Under the pieces are notes generated by a model, which did not search any database, was not told the origin of the DNA, and was given only the letters and a program-made list of their open reading frames with translations. 64,000 nucleotides of DNA from Klebsiella quasivariicola. GTDB taxonomy: Bacteria > Pseudomonadota > Gammaproteobacteria > Enterobacterales > Enterobacteriaceae. Shown here one piece after another: positions 17,327 through 26,267 of this stretch. The stretch is from positions 4,712,001 to 4,776,000 of the forward strand of contig NZ_CP022823.1 in the NCBI RefSeq assembly GCF_002269255.1. Reading direction: 5' to 3'. The position numbers and the translations under genes were made by a program. Position 1 is the stretch's first letter. Every line of letters begins with the position of its first letter.

Positions 17327-18685
17327 TCACTCTTTCCAGAGACGCAGCTTGTCGTCATCGGTAGCGGGCGGCGGAGGCGTAGTGCCTTTCGGCAACGATA
17401 GTGCATACCAGTCCACGCGGCGGGTCAAAAACATCAGGGCGCTCAGCGCCAGCGCCAGCACGCCAGTGCCCAGCAGCAGCGCGCTGTCCTCAGAATGCAG
17501 CAAAAACCACATGACCCCATCCAGCAACAGTAACGCGGCGACAAACAGCAAACTATTGCGCCATCCTCTGAGCACCGCCTGTAAGTAGACCCCGTTCATC
17601 ACTGCGCCGGACAAGCTGGCCGCCAGCCAGGCAGCGGTAAACCCCACGTGCTCTGAGAGCGCCAGCAGCACCAGGTAAAACAGTACCAACGATAATCCTA
17701 CCAGCAAATATTGCATCGGATGCAGGGGGCGACGGGTCAGGCTCTCGAACACGAAAAAAGCCATAAATGTCAGTCCGATCAACAGAATGGCATATTTTGT
17801 CGCCCGATCGGTTAGCTGATACTGGTCGGCAAGCGACATTACATCAGCACTGAACGCCGGAAGCCGCAACCACGGGATCTCCATATCATCCTTGAAATAG
17901 CTGCCCATGTCGTTGGCAAACCAGCTGCTTTGCCAGTGGGCGCGATAGCCGGCAGCATTCACTTCCCGTTTCGTTGGCAGGAAGCTGCCGAGAAAGCCGG
18001 GATGCGGCCAGTTACTGCTCAGTTGCAGCTCGCTGTTGCGCCCGAGTGGCACCAGCGAAAATTCTCCCGTCCCGTTCAAATCGAGGGAGAAAGCGATCTC
18101 AAGCGGCTTGTTGTCCTCCGCCAGCGCGGGCATCGGCATATGGATCCCCGCACCATCGCCGCTTATCCCCAACCCTGGCTCCACGCTTAATACGGTGCCG
18201 TTGACTTCCGGGGCATGAATAGCGCCTATCCCACGAGCATCACCGACGCTCACCACCAGCCGCGGCTCGCCTAAGACGATATTCTTTTTTCTCAGCGTCG
18301 CCAGACGCAGCGGATCGAACGTAGCCTTAATCTGCAGGGTGTTATGCCAGACCTGACCGCTGTAGATCCCTACCCGTCTCGACTCCACGGTCTGTTCGCC
18401 GTTAACCGCCAGCGACTCCGGCAGCCAGTAGTACACCCAGCTCCGCTGATAGTCGACCTCTTTTTGGTTCTCCATGCGGGACAGCGTCTCGGTCACCGGA
18501 ATGGCGATCAGCGGCCCGGCAAGTTTTTGCGAGCCGCTGGTACTCTGCTCGATGGCCTCCACCACTTCGCTGCGATAATCCGCCCGCTCATTTATAAGCT
18601 CCCTGACCATCATTAACGGCAAGGACAACAACAGCACGCAACCTAATAAGGTACTGATTTTCCAAAATAACGGTGATTTCAACAT
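17327..18685 (-). CDS. creD: Inner-membrane protein CreD
   Basis: Membrane protein of 452 residues in the CreD/CetA family, the main target of the CreBC system and linked in E. coli to colicin E2 tolerance and envelope integrity. One hydrophobic segment lies at residues 9-28, then a large periplasmic region to about 290, then five or six helices, including the family block YQLTDRATKYAILLIGLTFMAFFVFE. The frame extends six codons further, but MLKSPLFWK with the ribosome site GGGAGAAAGG is the better start. It lies 60 bp after creC, with its own CreB site. Confidence 0.96.
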   Translation of the reverse strand: MLKSPLFWKISTLLGCVLLLSLPLMMVRELINERADYRSEVVEAIEQSTSGSQKLAGPLIAIPVTETLSRMENQKEVDYQRSWVYYWLPESLAVNGEQTVESRRVGIYSGQVWHNTLQIKATFDPLRLATLRKKNIVLGEPRLVVSVGDARGIGAIHAPEVNGTVLSVEPGLGISGDGAGIHMPMPALAEDNKPLEIAFSLDLNGTGEFSLVPLGRNSELQLSSNWPHPGFLGSFLPTKREVNAAGYRAHWQSSWFANDMGSYFKDDMEIPWLRLPAFSADVMSLADQYQLTDRATKYAILLIGLTFMAFFVFESLTRRPLHPMQYLLVGLSLVLFYLVLLALSEHVGFTAAWLAASLSGAVMNGVYLQAVLRGWRNSLLFVAALLLLDGVMWFLLHSEDSALLLGTGVLALALSALMFLTRRVDWYALSLPKGTTPPPPATDDDKLRLWKE

Positions 18686-18723
18686 AGCCTTTCTCCCTAT
18701 CATGATGGACTTACGATAGGGCG

Positions 18724-18765
18724 GCTATATGGGGAGAATTTGAAGTTATGTGAAGGGACGGTGAA
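18724..18765 (-). promoter_or_regulatory. creD promoter with perfect cre tag
   Basis: The reverse strand carries TTCAC-CGTCCC-TTCAC (18765-18750), an exact match to the CreB recognition pattern TTCACnnnnnnTTCAC, followed by a -10 candidate TATAGC at 18729-18724. The tag overlaps the last codons of creC. Confidence 0.88.
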
Positions 18766-20170
18766 GTCGTAGCGTGGCGACCACGCCGCCTTCAGGGCGA
18801 TTATGCAAACGGATATCGCCCTGATGCAGACGCGCCACTTCACGAACAAATGCCAGCCCAAAGCCGCTGCTCTTGTGGCCATCTTCACGCGGCAACGAAT
18901 AGAAGCGATCAAAGATCCGCGCCAGGGCATAGTCCGGAATACCGCATCCATTATCCGTGACGCTCAGTTGCACTTCTTCATTTCGCTTCTCCGCCGTCAG
19001 AGCGATCTCGCCGCCGTGCGGGGTAAAATCAATCGCGTTATCGAGCAGATTGCCCAGCGCCTGGGCCAGCAGATCATCATCGCCATTCACCGTTATTCCG
19101 CTTCTCTGCCAGCGTAGCGTGATAGCTTTTGTCGTCAGGGGGACGTCGCGCTCTTCCGCCAGGCGTTGGTATAGCGCATCTATCGACACCGGCTGCTGCT
19201 TTATCTCCAGTCGGTTTTCCAGCCGCGCCTGCTGGAGTAACTGCTCCACCAACAGTTGCATTCGGGTGTTCTGCGCGAGGATAGTGGCGGTAAACCGCGC
19301 CGCCACCTCAGGCGGCGGCCCTTCGCGCAGGATCTCCGCCGCGCCGCGGATGGCCGCCAGCGGGCTCTTCAGCTCGTGAGTCAGGTCATAGACATAGTTT
19401 TCGATGGCATTTTTGCCCTCAAGCTTCACCCGCATGCTCTCCAGGGCCTGCGCCAGCTTGCGCAGTTCGCTGCTGCCCACCTCCGGCAGCGGCAGCGGGC
19501 GCTCAGCGGTCACCGAGTCCGCATAGCGCACCAGCTTGCCAATAGAAAAATTAATCCACCAGACAACGCCGCAGCCGATCAGCAGCGCAATGCCCAGCAG
19601 TGCGCCACCCGCCCAGAGGATACGCCGCTCGCTGCGCTTAATGACCGGCGTCATCGCCAGGTTGGGTTTACCAACGCTCAGCACGCCGATAATTCGCCCC
19701 TGATCCATCACCGGCGCGGCGATATACATCACCGAGCTGGTTTCGTCATGCGGATCGCTGCGCGTACTGCGTGCGCCGTACTGGCCGCGCAGGGTGAGCC
19801 AGACGTCGTTCCAGCGCGAATAGTCCTGGCCTGTTGCCTGTCCGCTGGAGTCAAACACCACTTTGCCCTGAGCATCGGTCAGATAGACACGGTACTCATT
19901 ACGCACCTTTTTAATCCCGCCGATATTGGCGTTGAGCGGCTGCTGGTTAAGCTGGTGAAAGGCCTCAGCCAGCCGGCCCTGCTGCGGGTTTGCCGCCAGC
20001 AGATCGTCACGCGCCAGCGCTGCCAGCAAGGTGGCGGTATCGTTGAGGGTTCCCTCTGTCGCCCGGCGCACGCCCGGTTTCACTTCCTGAACAAAGATCG
20101 ACAGCACAAACCACGCGGCGATCGCGACAATAAGAAAATAGCCCAGCAGCAGGCGCATACCGATGCGCAT
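18746..20170 (-). CDS. creC: Sensor histidine kinase CreC
   Basis: Inner-membrane histidine kinase of 474 residues that phosphorylates CreB in response to carbon source and growth state. Helices at about 7-28 and 185-207 flank a periplasmic sensor region. A HAMP-like linker follows, then the H box DLTHELKSPLAAIRG with H265, and an ATPase domain with DNGCGIPDYAL and GFGLAFVREV. Its start codon shares one base with the creB stop (TGATG), so the two are coupled. Its last codons contain the cre tag for creD. Confidence 0.97.
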   Translation of the reverse strand: MRIGMRLLLGYFLIVAIAAWFVLSIFVQEVKPGVRRATEGTLNDTATLLAALARDDLLAANPQQGRLAEAFHQLNQQPLNANIGGIKKVRNEYRVYLTDAQGKVVFDSSGQATGQDYSRWNDVWLTLRGQYGARSTRSDPHDETSSVMYIAAPVMDQGRIIGVLSVGKPNLAMTPVIKRSERRILWAGGALLGIALLIGCGVVWWINFSIGKLVRYADSVTAERPLPLPEVGSSELRKLAQALESMRVKLEGKNAIENYVYDLTHELKSPLAAIRGAAEILREGPPPEVAARFTATILAQNTRMQLLVEQLLQQARLENRLEIKQQPVSIDALYQRLAEERDVPLTTKAITLRWQRSGITVNGDDDLLAQALGNLLDNAIDFTPHGGEIALTAEKRNEEVQLSVTDNGCGIPDYALARIFDRFYSLPREDGHKSSGFGLAFVREVARLHQGDIRLHNRPEGGVVATLRLHRPFT

Positions 20171-20859
20171 CAGCCACGCCCCAGACTGTAGCCCATGCCG
20201 CGATGGGTATTGATTGGCGCGATCTCAGGGTTCACGGCCCGCAGCTTGGCGCGCAGGGTTTTGATATGGGTATCGACGGTGCGGTCAAGGCTTTCCCAGG
20301 CATCGCTCCACACCAGCTCCATTAGCTGCTGACGGGAGAAGACGCGACCGGGCGCCTGCAACAGGGTTTTCAACAGCAGAAATTCGTAGCGCGTCAGGTT
20401 CAGCGGCTGGCCAAACCAGCTTATCGTCGCCGCCTGCTCATCGAGTACAAACTCGCCAACGCGTACCACCAGCGATGGCGCAGCAAACTTCTGCAACCGC
20501 CGCAGCACGCTTCGCACCCGCGCGCAGACTTCGCGCGGTGAAAACGGCTTGGCGATGTAATCGTCAGCGCCGATTTCCAGTCCCAGCAGCTTATCGACCT
20601 CGTCGCTACGCGCCGTCAAAAACAGCACCGGCAGCGCCGGATAACGCGTCAGCAGGCGCCGACAGAGCTCAAAGCCGCTGATATCCGGCAAGCCGACGTC
20701 GAGGATGGCGACATCGGGCGCCTGATGCACCGCCGCCTCCAGCGCGGGCAATCCGCGGCCAAAAACGGTAACCTCAAAGCCCTCCTGCTGCAGCATATAA
20801 ACCAGGGTATCCGCGATACTCTGTTCATCCTCAACTAACCAAATCCGTGGCTGCTGCAT
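20170..20859 (-). CDS. creB: Response regulator CreB
   Basis: OmpR-type regulator of 229 residues that binds cre tags, such as the one before creD. The receiver domain has the acidic pair E10/D11 and phospho-acceptor D54 in AILDVGLPDISG. The winged-helix domain runs from about 130 to the end, LRAVNPEIAPINTHRGMGYSLGRG. It starts 12 bp past the creA stop and overlaps creC by one base, in the operon order creA-creB-creC-creD. Confidence 0.97.
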   Translation of the reverse strand: MQQPRIWLVEDEQSIADTLVYMLQQEGFEVTVFGRGLPALEAAVHQAPDVAILDVGLPDISGFELCRRLLTRYPALPVLFLTARSDEVDKLLGLEIGADDYIAKPFSPREVCARVRSVLRRLQKFAAPSLVVRVGEFVLDEQAATISWFGQPLNLTRYEFLLLKTLLQAPGRVFSRQQLMELVWSDAWESLDRTVDTHIKTLRAKLRAVNPEIAPINTHRGMGYSLGRG

Positions 20860-20871
20860 GCGCGCTCCCGT

Positions 20872-21345
20872 TTATTTATTCCATGGCATGATCGGCACGG
20901 CGCTGATGGCATTCTTCGGCGAACCATCAACCACTTTATCTGAATAGGTCAGGTAGACCAGCGCATTGCGCTTCGCATCATAGAAACGCACGACCTGCAG
21001 TTTTTTAAACACCAGCGAGGTGCGCTTCTGGAAAACGACGTCGCCCTGACTTTTGCCGTTTTTGATTTTGTCCGTCAGCTCAATCGGCCCAACCTGCTGG
21101 CAGGAAATCGCCGCGTCGGAGGTATCTTCCGCCAGACCCAGCCCGCCTTTGATGCCACCGGTTTTCGCCCGGCTGATATAGCAGGTCACGTTCTGCACAT
21201 CCGGGTCGTCAAAGGCTTCGACGACAATTTTGTGATCCGGCCCTAACCATTTGAACACCGTATCCACAGAACCAATCTGCTCTGCCTGAGCCAGCTGGCT
21301 GCCGGCCAGCAGCAGCAGCCCCATCGCAAACTTCTTGTATTTCAT
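20872..21345 (-). CDS. creA: CreA family periplasmic protein
   Basis: Exported protein of 157 residues, function unknown, the first gene of creABCD. The signal peptide of about 21 residues ends AQA before EQIGSVDTVF. The body contains the family block GPDHKIVVEAFDDPDVQNV and two cysteines (VTCYIS, AISCQQ) that may pair. The frame extends 15 codons upstream, but the ATG at 21345 gives the normal signal peptide and the E. coli length. It is divergent from rob with a 209-bp gap. Confidence 0.95.
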   Translation of the reverse strand: MKYKKFAMGLLLLAGSQLAQAEQIGSVDTVFKWLGPDHKIVVEAFDDPDVQNVTCYISRAKTGGIKGGLGLAEDTSDAAISCQQVGPIELTDKIKNGKSQGDVVFQKRTSLVFKKLQVVRFYDAKRNALVYLTYSDKVVDGSPKNAISAVPIMPWNK

Positions 21346-21554
21346 ATTGTTACCATTATTAAAAAATATAGCTGAGTGATTATCACGCACTTAGCGGAAA
21401 AGGTTTATAGATCACAGCTTTACAAAATTATCGTTCAGTTCCACTGACCTACCGCATTTAAAAGCAAAAAAAACACTGAATGCTAAAACATCAAAAAATG
21501 CTATTATCCGCTACTTTAATATCAGGCACCTGTGTTTAAGGATGGGGACATTTT

Positions 21555-22424
21555 ATGGATCAAGCAGGGATTATTCGCGATCTCCTGAGCTGGCTGGAAG
21601 GTCACCTGGATCAGCCGCTTTCACTGGACAATGTGGCGGCGAAGGCGGGTTATTCCAAGTGGCACTTACAGCGAATGTTTAAGGATGTCACTGGCCACGC
21701 CATCGGTGCCTATATTCGCGCGCGCCGGTTATCAAAATCTGCTGTCGCATTACGTCTTACTGCCCGTCCAATCCTCGATATCGCGCTTCAGTACCGGTTC
21801 GACTCACAGCAGACCTTCACCCGGGCGTTTAAAAAACAGTTTTCGCTAACGCCGGCGCTTTACCGCCGCTCGCCGGACTGGAGCTCATTCGGTATGCGTC
21901 CACCGCTGCGTCTTGGCGAGTTCACGCTACCGAAACATGAATTTGTCACGCTGTCTGCCACGCATTTGCTTGGTGTCACCCAGAGTTATACCTGTAAGCT
22001 CGAAGAGATCTCGGATTTCCGTAATCAGATGCGGGTCCAGTTCTGGCGTGACTTCCTCGGCAACTCGCCGTCGATCCCCCCGGTGCTCTACGGGCTACAT
22101 GAACCGCGTCCGAGCCTGGAGAAAGACGACGAACAGGAAGTATTTTATACCACCGCGCTGACGCCGGAGATGGCTAACGGCCATTTGCAGAACGCCCACC
22201 CGGTCACCCTGGAGGGTGGCGAGTACGTCATGTTTACGTATGAAGGACTGGGCACCGGCCTGCAGGAGTTCATCCTGACGGTCTACGGCACCTGCATGCC
22301 GATGCTGAACCTGACGCGTCGCAAAGGGCTGGATATTGAACGCTTCTACCCCGAAGATGACAGCCGGGATCAGGCAACGCCGATTCAGTTGCGCTGCGAG
22401 TATCTGATCCCGATCCGTCGTTAA
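21555..22424 (+). CDS. rob: Right-origin-binding regulator Rob
   Basis: AraC/XylS-family activator of 289 residues that turns on the mar/sox/rob stress and efflux regulon and also binds oriC. Two helix-turn-helix units fill about residues 8-105. The C-terminal half (about 125-289) is the GyrI-like ligand domain of Rob, absent from MarA and SoxS. Length equals E. coli Rob. It is monocistronic and converges with gpmB; the two stop codons overlap (TTAA). Confidence 0.98.
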   Translation: MDQAGIIRDLLSWLEGHLDQPLSLDNVAAKAGYSKWHLQRMFKDVTGHAIGAYIRARRLSKSAVALRLTARPILDIALQYRFDSQQTFTRAFKKQFSLTPALYRRSPDWSSFGMRPPLRLGEFTLPKHEFVTLSATHLLGVTQSYTCKLEEISDFRNQMRVQFWRDFLGNSPSIPPVLYGLHEPRPSLEKDDEQEVFYTTALTPEMANGHLQNAHPVTLEGGEYVMFTYEGLGTGLQEFILTVYGTCMPMLNLTRRKGLDIERFYPEDDSRDQATPIQLRCEYLIPIRR

Positions 22425-23068
22425 CGCTGCAGCTCGTCCATCGCGGGGGCGTCCAGATGCGAGACGTCGCCCGCCGTTTCCACCACCCAACCGGAAGCCA
22501 GCCACGGGCTTTGCTGATAGTCGACACGCGAGATTGAGCAGTTGCGCAAACGCAGACGACGCTCGGCGTATGCCGGCAGTCCTAAAATCGTGCTCACCAG
22601 GCAGCCCAGCGCGATACCATGACTCACCAGTAACGGTCGGCTACCGGCCGGTAAATCCAGACAGGATGCCAGCGCCGCATGCATACGTTCGCTAAGCTCC
22701 TGCATCGATTCACCCTGCGGAATACGACCATCCGGCGTACCATTGACCAGCTGGCGGCGCCAGCCTTCTTCTTCTTCGCTGAGCGAGTCGATATGGCGCT
22801 TCTCCAGCACTCCCATATCCAGCTCGCGCAGACGCGCATCGGCGATCACGCTGCAGCCGCAGGCTTCGGCGATAATCTCTGCGGTACGACGGGTTCGTCC
22901 CAGATCGCTGGTAATGATATGGGTGATCCCCAGCGTTCTGGCGCGCTCGCCAACCTGCCAGGCCTGGCGCTCACCATGTGCGGTCAGCGGGCTGTCGGAC
23001 TGACCCTGAATACGTCGCTCGGCGTTCCACTGCGTTTCACCGTGGCGAACAAGGTATACCTGTAACAT
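22421..23068 (-). CDS. gpmB: Phosphoglycerate mutase-like phosphatase GpmB
   Basis: Histidine-phosphatase-fold protein of 215 residues, annotated as a phosphoglycerate mutase homologue; its true substrate is doubtful. The catalytic motif RHGETQWN sits at 8-15 with H9 as the nucleophile, and the second histidine is in LLVSHGIALG. The frame extends ten codons further, but MLQVYLVRHG is the family N-terminus. It converges with rob and overlaps it by 4 bp, and is divergent from yjjX. Confidence 0.95.
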   Translation of the reverse strand: MLQVYLVRHGETQWNAERRIQGQSDSPLTAHGERQAWQVGERARTLGITHIITSDLGRTRRTAEIIAEACGCSVIADARLRELDMGVLEKRHIDSLSEEEEGWRRQLVNGTPDGRIPQGESMQELSERMHAALASCLDLPAGSRPLLVSHGIALGCLVSTILGLPAYAERRLRLRNCSISRVDYQQSPWLASGWVVETAGDVSHLDAPAMDELQR

Positions 23069-23181
23069 GCTTTTTTTCCGTTCTGGACTCGCTATCAACC
23101 GCGATTGGGCATTACCGCCTGACCTGAGGGTGATTTAGAGTATACTGCGATGACGTTAGTTTATTCTGAGTTGTTTTGATT

Positions 23182-23697
23182 ATGCACCATGTTGTCTCAG
23201 CGACCACTAATCCCGCCAAAATTCAGGCAATTCTGCAGGCTTTTGACGAGATTTTCGGCGAAGGATCCTGCCACATTGAGTCCGTCTCCGTCGAGAGCGG
23301 CGTGCCGGAACAGCCCTTTGGCAGCGAGGAAACGCGCGCTGGCGCACGAAATCGCGTCGCCAATGCGCGTATCGCTCAGCCCCATGCCGATTTCTGGGTG
23401 GCCATCGAAGCCGGCATCGACGATGGCAGCACCTTTAGCTGGGTGGTCATCGAAAGCGCAGATCGGCGCGGAGAAGCGCGCTCAGCCACCCTGCCTTTGC
23501 CTGAGGTCATTCTTAAGCAGGTTAGCGCTGGCGAAGCCCTCGGGCCGGTCATGTCGCAGTATACCGGCATCGATCAGATTGGTCGTAAAGAGGGAGCGAT
23601 TGGGGTTTTCACCGCCGGCAAATTGACCCGCAGCAGCGTGTATCATCAGGCGGTTGTACTGGCGTTAAGTCCGTTCCACAACGCTATTTATCGCTAG
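23182..23697 (+). CDS. yjjX: Inosine/xanthosine triphosphatase YjjX
   Basis: Cytoplasmic phosphatase of 171 residues that removes non-canonical ITP and XTP, protecting nucleic acids. The nucleotide-binding start SATTNPAKIQAI (6-17) and the block RAGARNRVANAR are characteristic, and FWVAIEAGI holds the metal-site acid. A TTG two codons earlier is in frame; I use the ATG at 23182, which gives the length closest to E. coli (170). Its last 14 bp overlap the 3' end of trpR on the other strand. Confidence 0.95.
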   Translation: MHHVVSATTNPAKIQAILQAFDEIFGEGSCHIESVSVESGVPEQPFGSEETRAGARNRVANARIAQPHADFWVAIEAGIDDGSTFSWVVIESADRRGEARSATLPLPEVILKQVSAGEALGPVMSQYTGIDQIGRKEGAIGVFTAGKLTRSSVYHQAVVLALSPFHNAIYR

Positions 23698-24013
23698 TCA
23701 GCAGCGTCTGCTCCAGCCACTGGCGCAGTTCAACCGGCGCCGATTTCAGGCTGTTCGACCCGCGGGTAATGGTCGCAATTCCGGCGCCGAGCTCATTTTT
23801 CAGCTCGCGCTGGCTCATCTCGCCACGCAGCAGCTCTTCGATAATCCGCACCCGGGTGCCCAGCGCTTCGCGCTCGTCGGGGGTCAGCATCAGCTGCAGC
23901 AACGGCAAATGCAGATCCTCGGCGTAGGCCTGCTGCAACAGCGCCACAAAACGCAGCCACTCCTGATGACGTTGTTCGGCAACGGCCGCGGAATAGGGAG
24001 ATTGTTGGGTCAT
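23684..24013 (-). CDS. trpR: Trp operon repressor TrpR
   Basis: Tryptophan-binding repressor of 109 residues controlling trp, aroH, mtr and its own gene. The helix-turn-helix region is MSQRELKNELGAGIATITRGSN (about 67-88). The block LMLTPDEREALGTRVRIIEELLRGE is identical in type to E. coli. The open frame runs far upstream, but MTQQSPYSAA is the family start and is preceded by a GGTGG ribosome site. A trp operator palindrome lies 46 bp before the start, with a stable hairpin between them. The 3' end overlaps yjjX. Confidence 0.97.
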   Translation of the reverse strand: MTQQSPYSAAVAEQRHQEWLRFVALLQQAYAEDLHLPLLQLMLTPDEREALGTRVRIIEELLRGEMSQRELKNELGAGIATITRGSNSLKSAPVELRQWLEQTLLTSDK

Positions 24014-24031
24014 ATCGCGCCACCATATTGA

Positions 24032-24055
24032 GACGGGCAGCTTACGCTGCCCGTC
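24032..24055 (-). other. Perfect hairpin in the trpR leader
   Basis: GACGGGCAGC and GCTGCCCGTC form a perfect 10-bp stem with a 4-base loop, between the trp operator and the trpR ribosome site. No U tract follows on the reverse strand. It could end slt transcription, or control trpR messenger stability or translation. Confidence 0.7.
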
Positions 24056-24059
24056 GAAT

Positions 24060-24077
24060 GTACTCTTCAACGAGTAC
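24060..24077 (-). promoter_or_regulatory. Trp repressor operator
   Basis: GTACTC-TTCAAC-GAGTAC is a perfect dyad with the half-site spacing of the trpR autoregulatory operator of E. coli. It lies 46 bp upstream of trpR and 24 bp past the slt stop. Confidence 0.88.
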
Positions 24078-24101
24078 AAAGCATAACATACTTCCCGGCG
24101 A

Positions 24102-26039
24102 TCAGTAACGCTGGCGCCACTCCGCATCGCTGAACAGCTTATCCTGCTGCCCCATAAAGTAGCGATAGTAGGCGTCATAGGAGAGGACATTCTTCACGTA
24201 GCCGCGGGTTTCCGAGAACGGAATACTCTCGACAAACGCCACCGCATCAATCCGACCAGCGCTGTTCCCCTGCCAGGTCCTTACCCTGCCCGGCCCGGCG
24301 TTATAGGCCGCCGACGCATAGATACGGTTATTGCCGAACTGCTGATAGACGTACTGCAGATAGCTGGTGCCGATGTTGATGTTGGTTTCCGGATCCAATA
24401 GCTGCGACGGGCCGCTGTAGCCGGGAATGCTGAACATGCTGACGGTATGCGTCGCGGTGCCCGGCATAATCTGCATCAACCCGCTGGCGCCGACCGGTGA
24501 GCGGACTTTCGGGTTCCAGGCGCTCTCCTGACGCGCAATCGCCATCGCATAGCTCTGCGGAATATCTTTGCCGCTAACGTAGCGGGCAAACAGATCGTTA
24601 TAGGCCAGAGGGAAACGCTCTTCCAGCTGATCCCACAGCTTACCGGCGATCGTCGCCTGCACGCTCAGATCCCACCAGTGCTGATCAAAGGCATAGCGCG
24701 CCAGCTGCGCCTGCTGGGATTTGGTGCGACTGGTGACCAGGTTCGCCCATTCGGTGCGCGCGGTGTTATCCATATTCCAGTACATCAGCTCACGCACTCG
24801 CGCCATCTCCGGCCCGGAAGCCAGCGCCGGGTCGATCGTGCCTGAGGCTTTGTCGATGCGGAAGGTATACTCCTCGCCAAGACGCTGCGCGGCGACCATC
24901 GGGTAGAACCCCCGCTGCTGCATCAACGACCGGAGGATCGCCTGTGCTTCCTCATCCCTGCCGCGCTCAAGCAGCAGATCCGCCTGCCAGTAACGCCATT
25001 CGTCTTTCTCTTTCGCCTCCATCGGCAGGCGCGCCAGCCAGGTGTTGAGGCCATGGCGATCGCCTGTCCCCAGCGCCATCCGCACGCGCCGCTCCACCAG
25101 CGGCGTGGACTGCGAACGCATGATCGCATCGTCGCGCCAGATGGCCTGCTCTTCGGTCACATCGGTACCCATCAGGCGCCAGGCGACAATATCACGTAGC
25201 TCCTGAGTTTGATCCTCGTTGAGCTGCTGAGCCTGCACCAACGAAGGGATCATCAGGCGAGCATTTTCCACATCCTGACGGGCGACGCTGGCGAAGGCGA
25301 CGGCGGCCATCTGGCGGGTAAAGTCCGTCGCCCCGGTGGTGCGGGCGAAAGTCAGAACGCTGTTCGGATCGTTAGCCAGGGCGACGACGGCGGAAGCGAT
25401 GCTCTGATAGTTGCCGGGCATTTGCTGAGCCAGCGATTTGACCAGCCCGATATTGCCGGCCTTCATCGCCAGGCGGATCCGTTCGAGATAGGCCAGCGGA
25501 TCCTGCTGTCCGGAGTCGCGCCAGGCGTTGAACAGCGGCTCACAGGCGCCAGGCTGGTTCTTGCCCGTCAGCCACAGGTCTTTCGCCCCGCTCCAGGCTT
25601 CCTGCGACTGCCCCACGCTCAGCTTGGCGTAGTAATAGTTGCACTGTGCCTCGGTGCTGGTCGGCTTATCGGGACTAAACGCCAGTAGGCCACGCCAGTC
25701 GCTGCGCCGGGCCAGCTCATTCACGAAGCGCGAACGTAAGGAACGCGCCGGGGGCAGCGTCGGATTGGCGTCAATAAAGTTTTTCACCACCAGCGCCGGC
25801 TGGTTCATCAGATCGTCGGTGATCTGCCGGTACTGCAAATAGGGGTACAGGGGATAGGTGCTTAACGTGGGCATCAGCTGGTCGACTACATCCATCTGCC
25901 GGTTATCCCACGCCTGCTTAATTTGTGCGTAGCGGTTGCGCTGTTCATCCAGTGAATCCGCATGCGCCAGCTGACTCAACGTCAACAGACCAACGCTGGC
26001 AGCCAAAAGACGCCACGCCATTTTTTTGGCTTTTTCCAC
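24102..26039 (-). CDS. slt: Soluble lytic murein transglycosylase Slt70
   Basis: Periplasmic enzyme that cleaves peptidoglycan glycan strands to 1,6-anhydro muropeptides. It has 645 residues from a GTG start at 26039. A signal peptide of about 27 residues ends LAHA before DSLDEQ, the long superhelical U and L domains follow, and the C-terminal catalytic domain has the glutamate in AIARQESAWNP (near 505) with GASGLMQIMPGTA and SAAYNAGPGRV. I chose GTG over an ATG 24 bp earlier because AGAGGAAG precedes it and the length then equals E. coli Slt. Monocistronic, upstream of trpR. Confidence 0.97.
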   Translation of the reverse strand: MEKAKKMAWRLLAASVGLLTLSQLAHADSLDEQRNRYAQIKQAWDNRQMDVVDQLMPTLSTYPLYPYLQYRQITDDLMNQPALVVKNFIDANPTLPPARSLRSRFVNELARRSDWRGLLAFSPDKPTSTEAQCNYYYAKLSVGQSQEAWSGAKDLWLTGKNQPGACEPLFNAWRDSGQQDPLAYLERIRLAMKAGNIGLVKSLAQQMPGNYQSIASAVVALANDPNSVLTFARTTGATDFTRQMAAVAFASVARQDVENARLMIPSLVQAQQLNEDQTQELRDIVAWRLMGTDVTEEQAIWRDDAIMRSQSTPLVERRVRMALGTGDRHGLNTWLARLPMEAKEKDEWRYWQADLLLERGRDEEAQAILRSLMQQRGFYPMVAAQRLGEEYTFRIDKASGTIDPALASGPEMARVRELMYWNMDNTARTEWANLVTSRTKSQQAQLARYAFDQHWWDLSVQATIAGKLWDQLEERFPLAYNDLFARYVSGKDIPQSYAMAIARQESAWNPKVRSPVGASGLMQIMPGTATHTVSMFSIPGYSGPSQLLDPETNINIGTSYLQYVYQQFGNNRIYASAAYNAGPGRVRTWQGNSAGRIDAVAFVESIPFSETRGYVKNVLSYDAYYRYFMGQQDKLFSDAEWRQRY

Positions 26040-26267
26040 AAGCTCTTCCTCTTTCCGGTGCATTTTCGCAGCATCGTGCCGCTTAAAAGCCCCCGCCGGT
26101 TCGGCAGGCAGCTTTACTTATGCTAATCAGACAACGCTAAACGCGCCATGTCCTGGACATTTTTTTACGCTTCTGTGAATCCTGTCGCCTCGCTGGGATT
26201 AGCGCGCGAAAAAGGCTACACTTCGGCTTTGAACTATCTATCAAAATAGAAAGAGGCGAAGTCCAAC

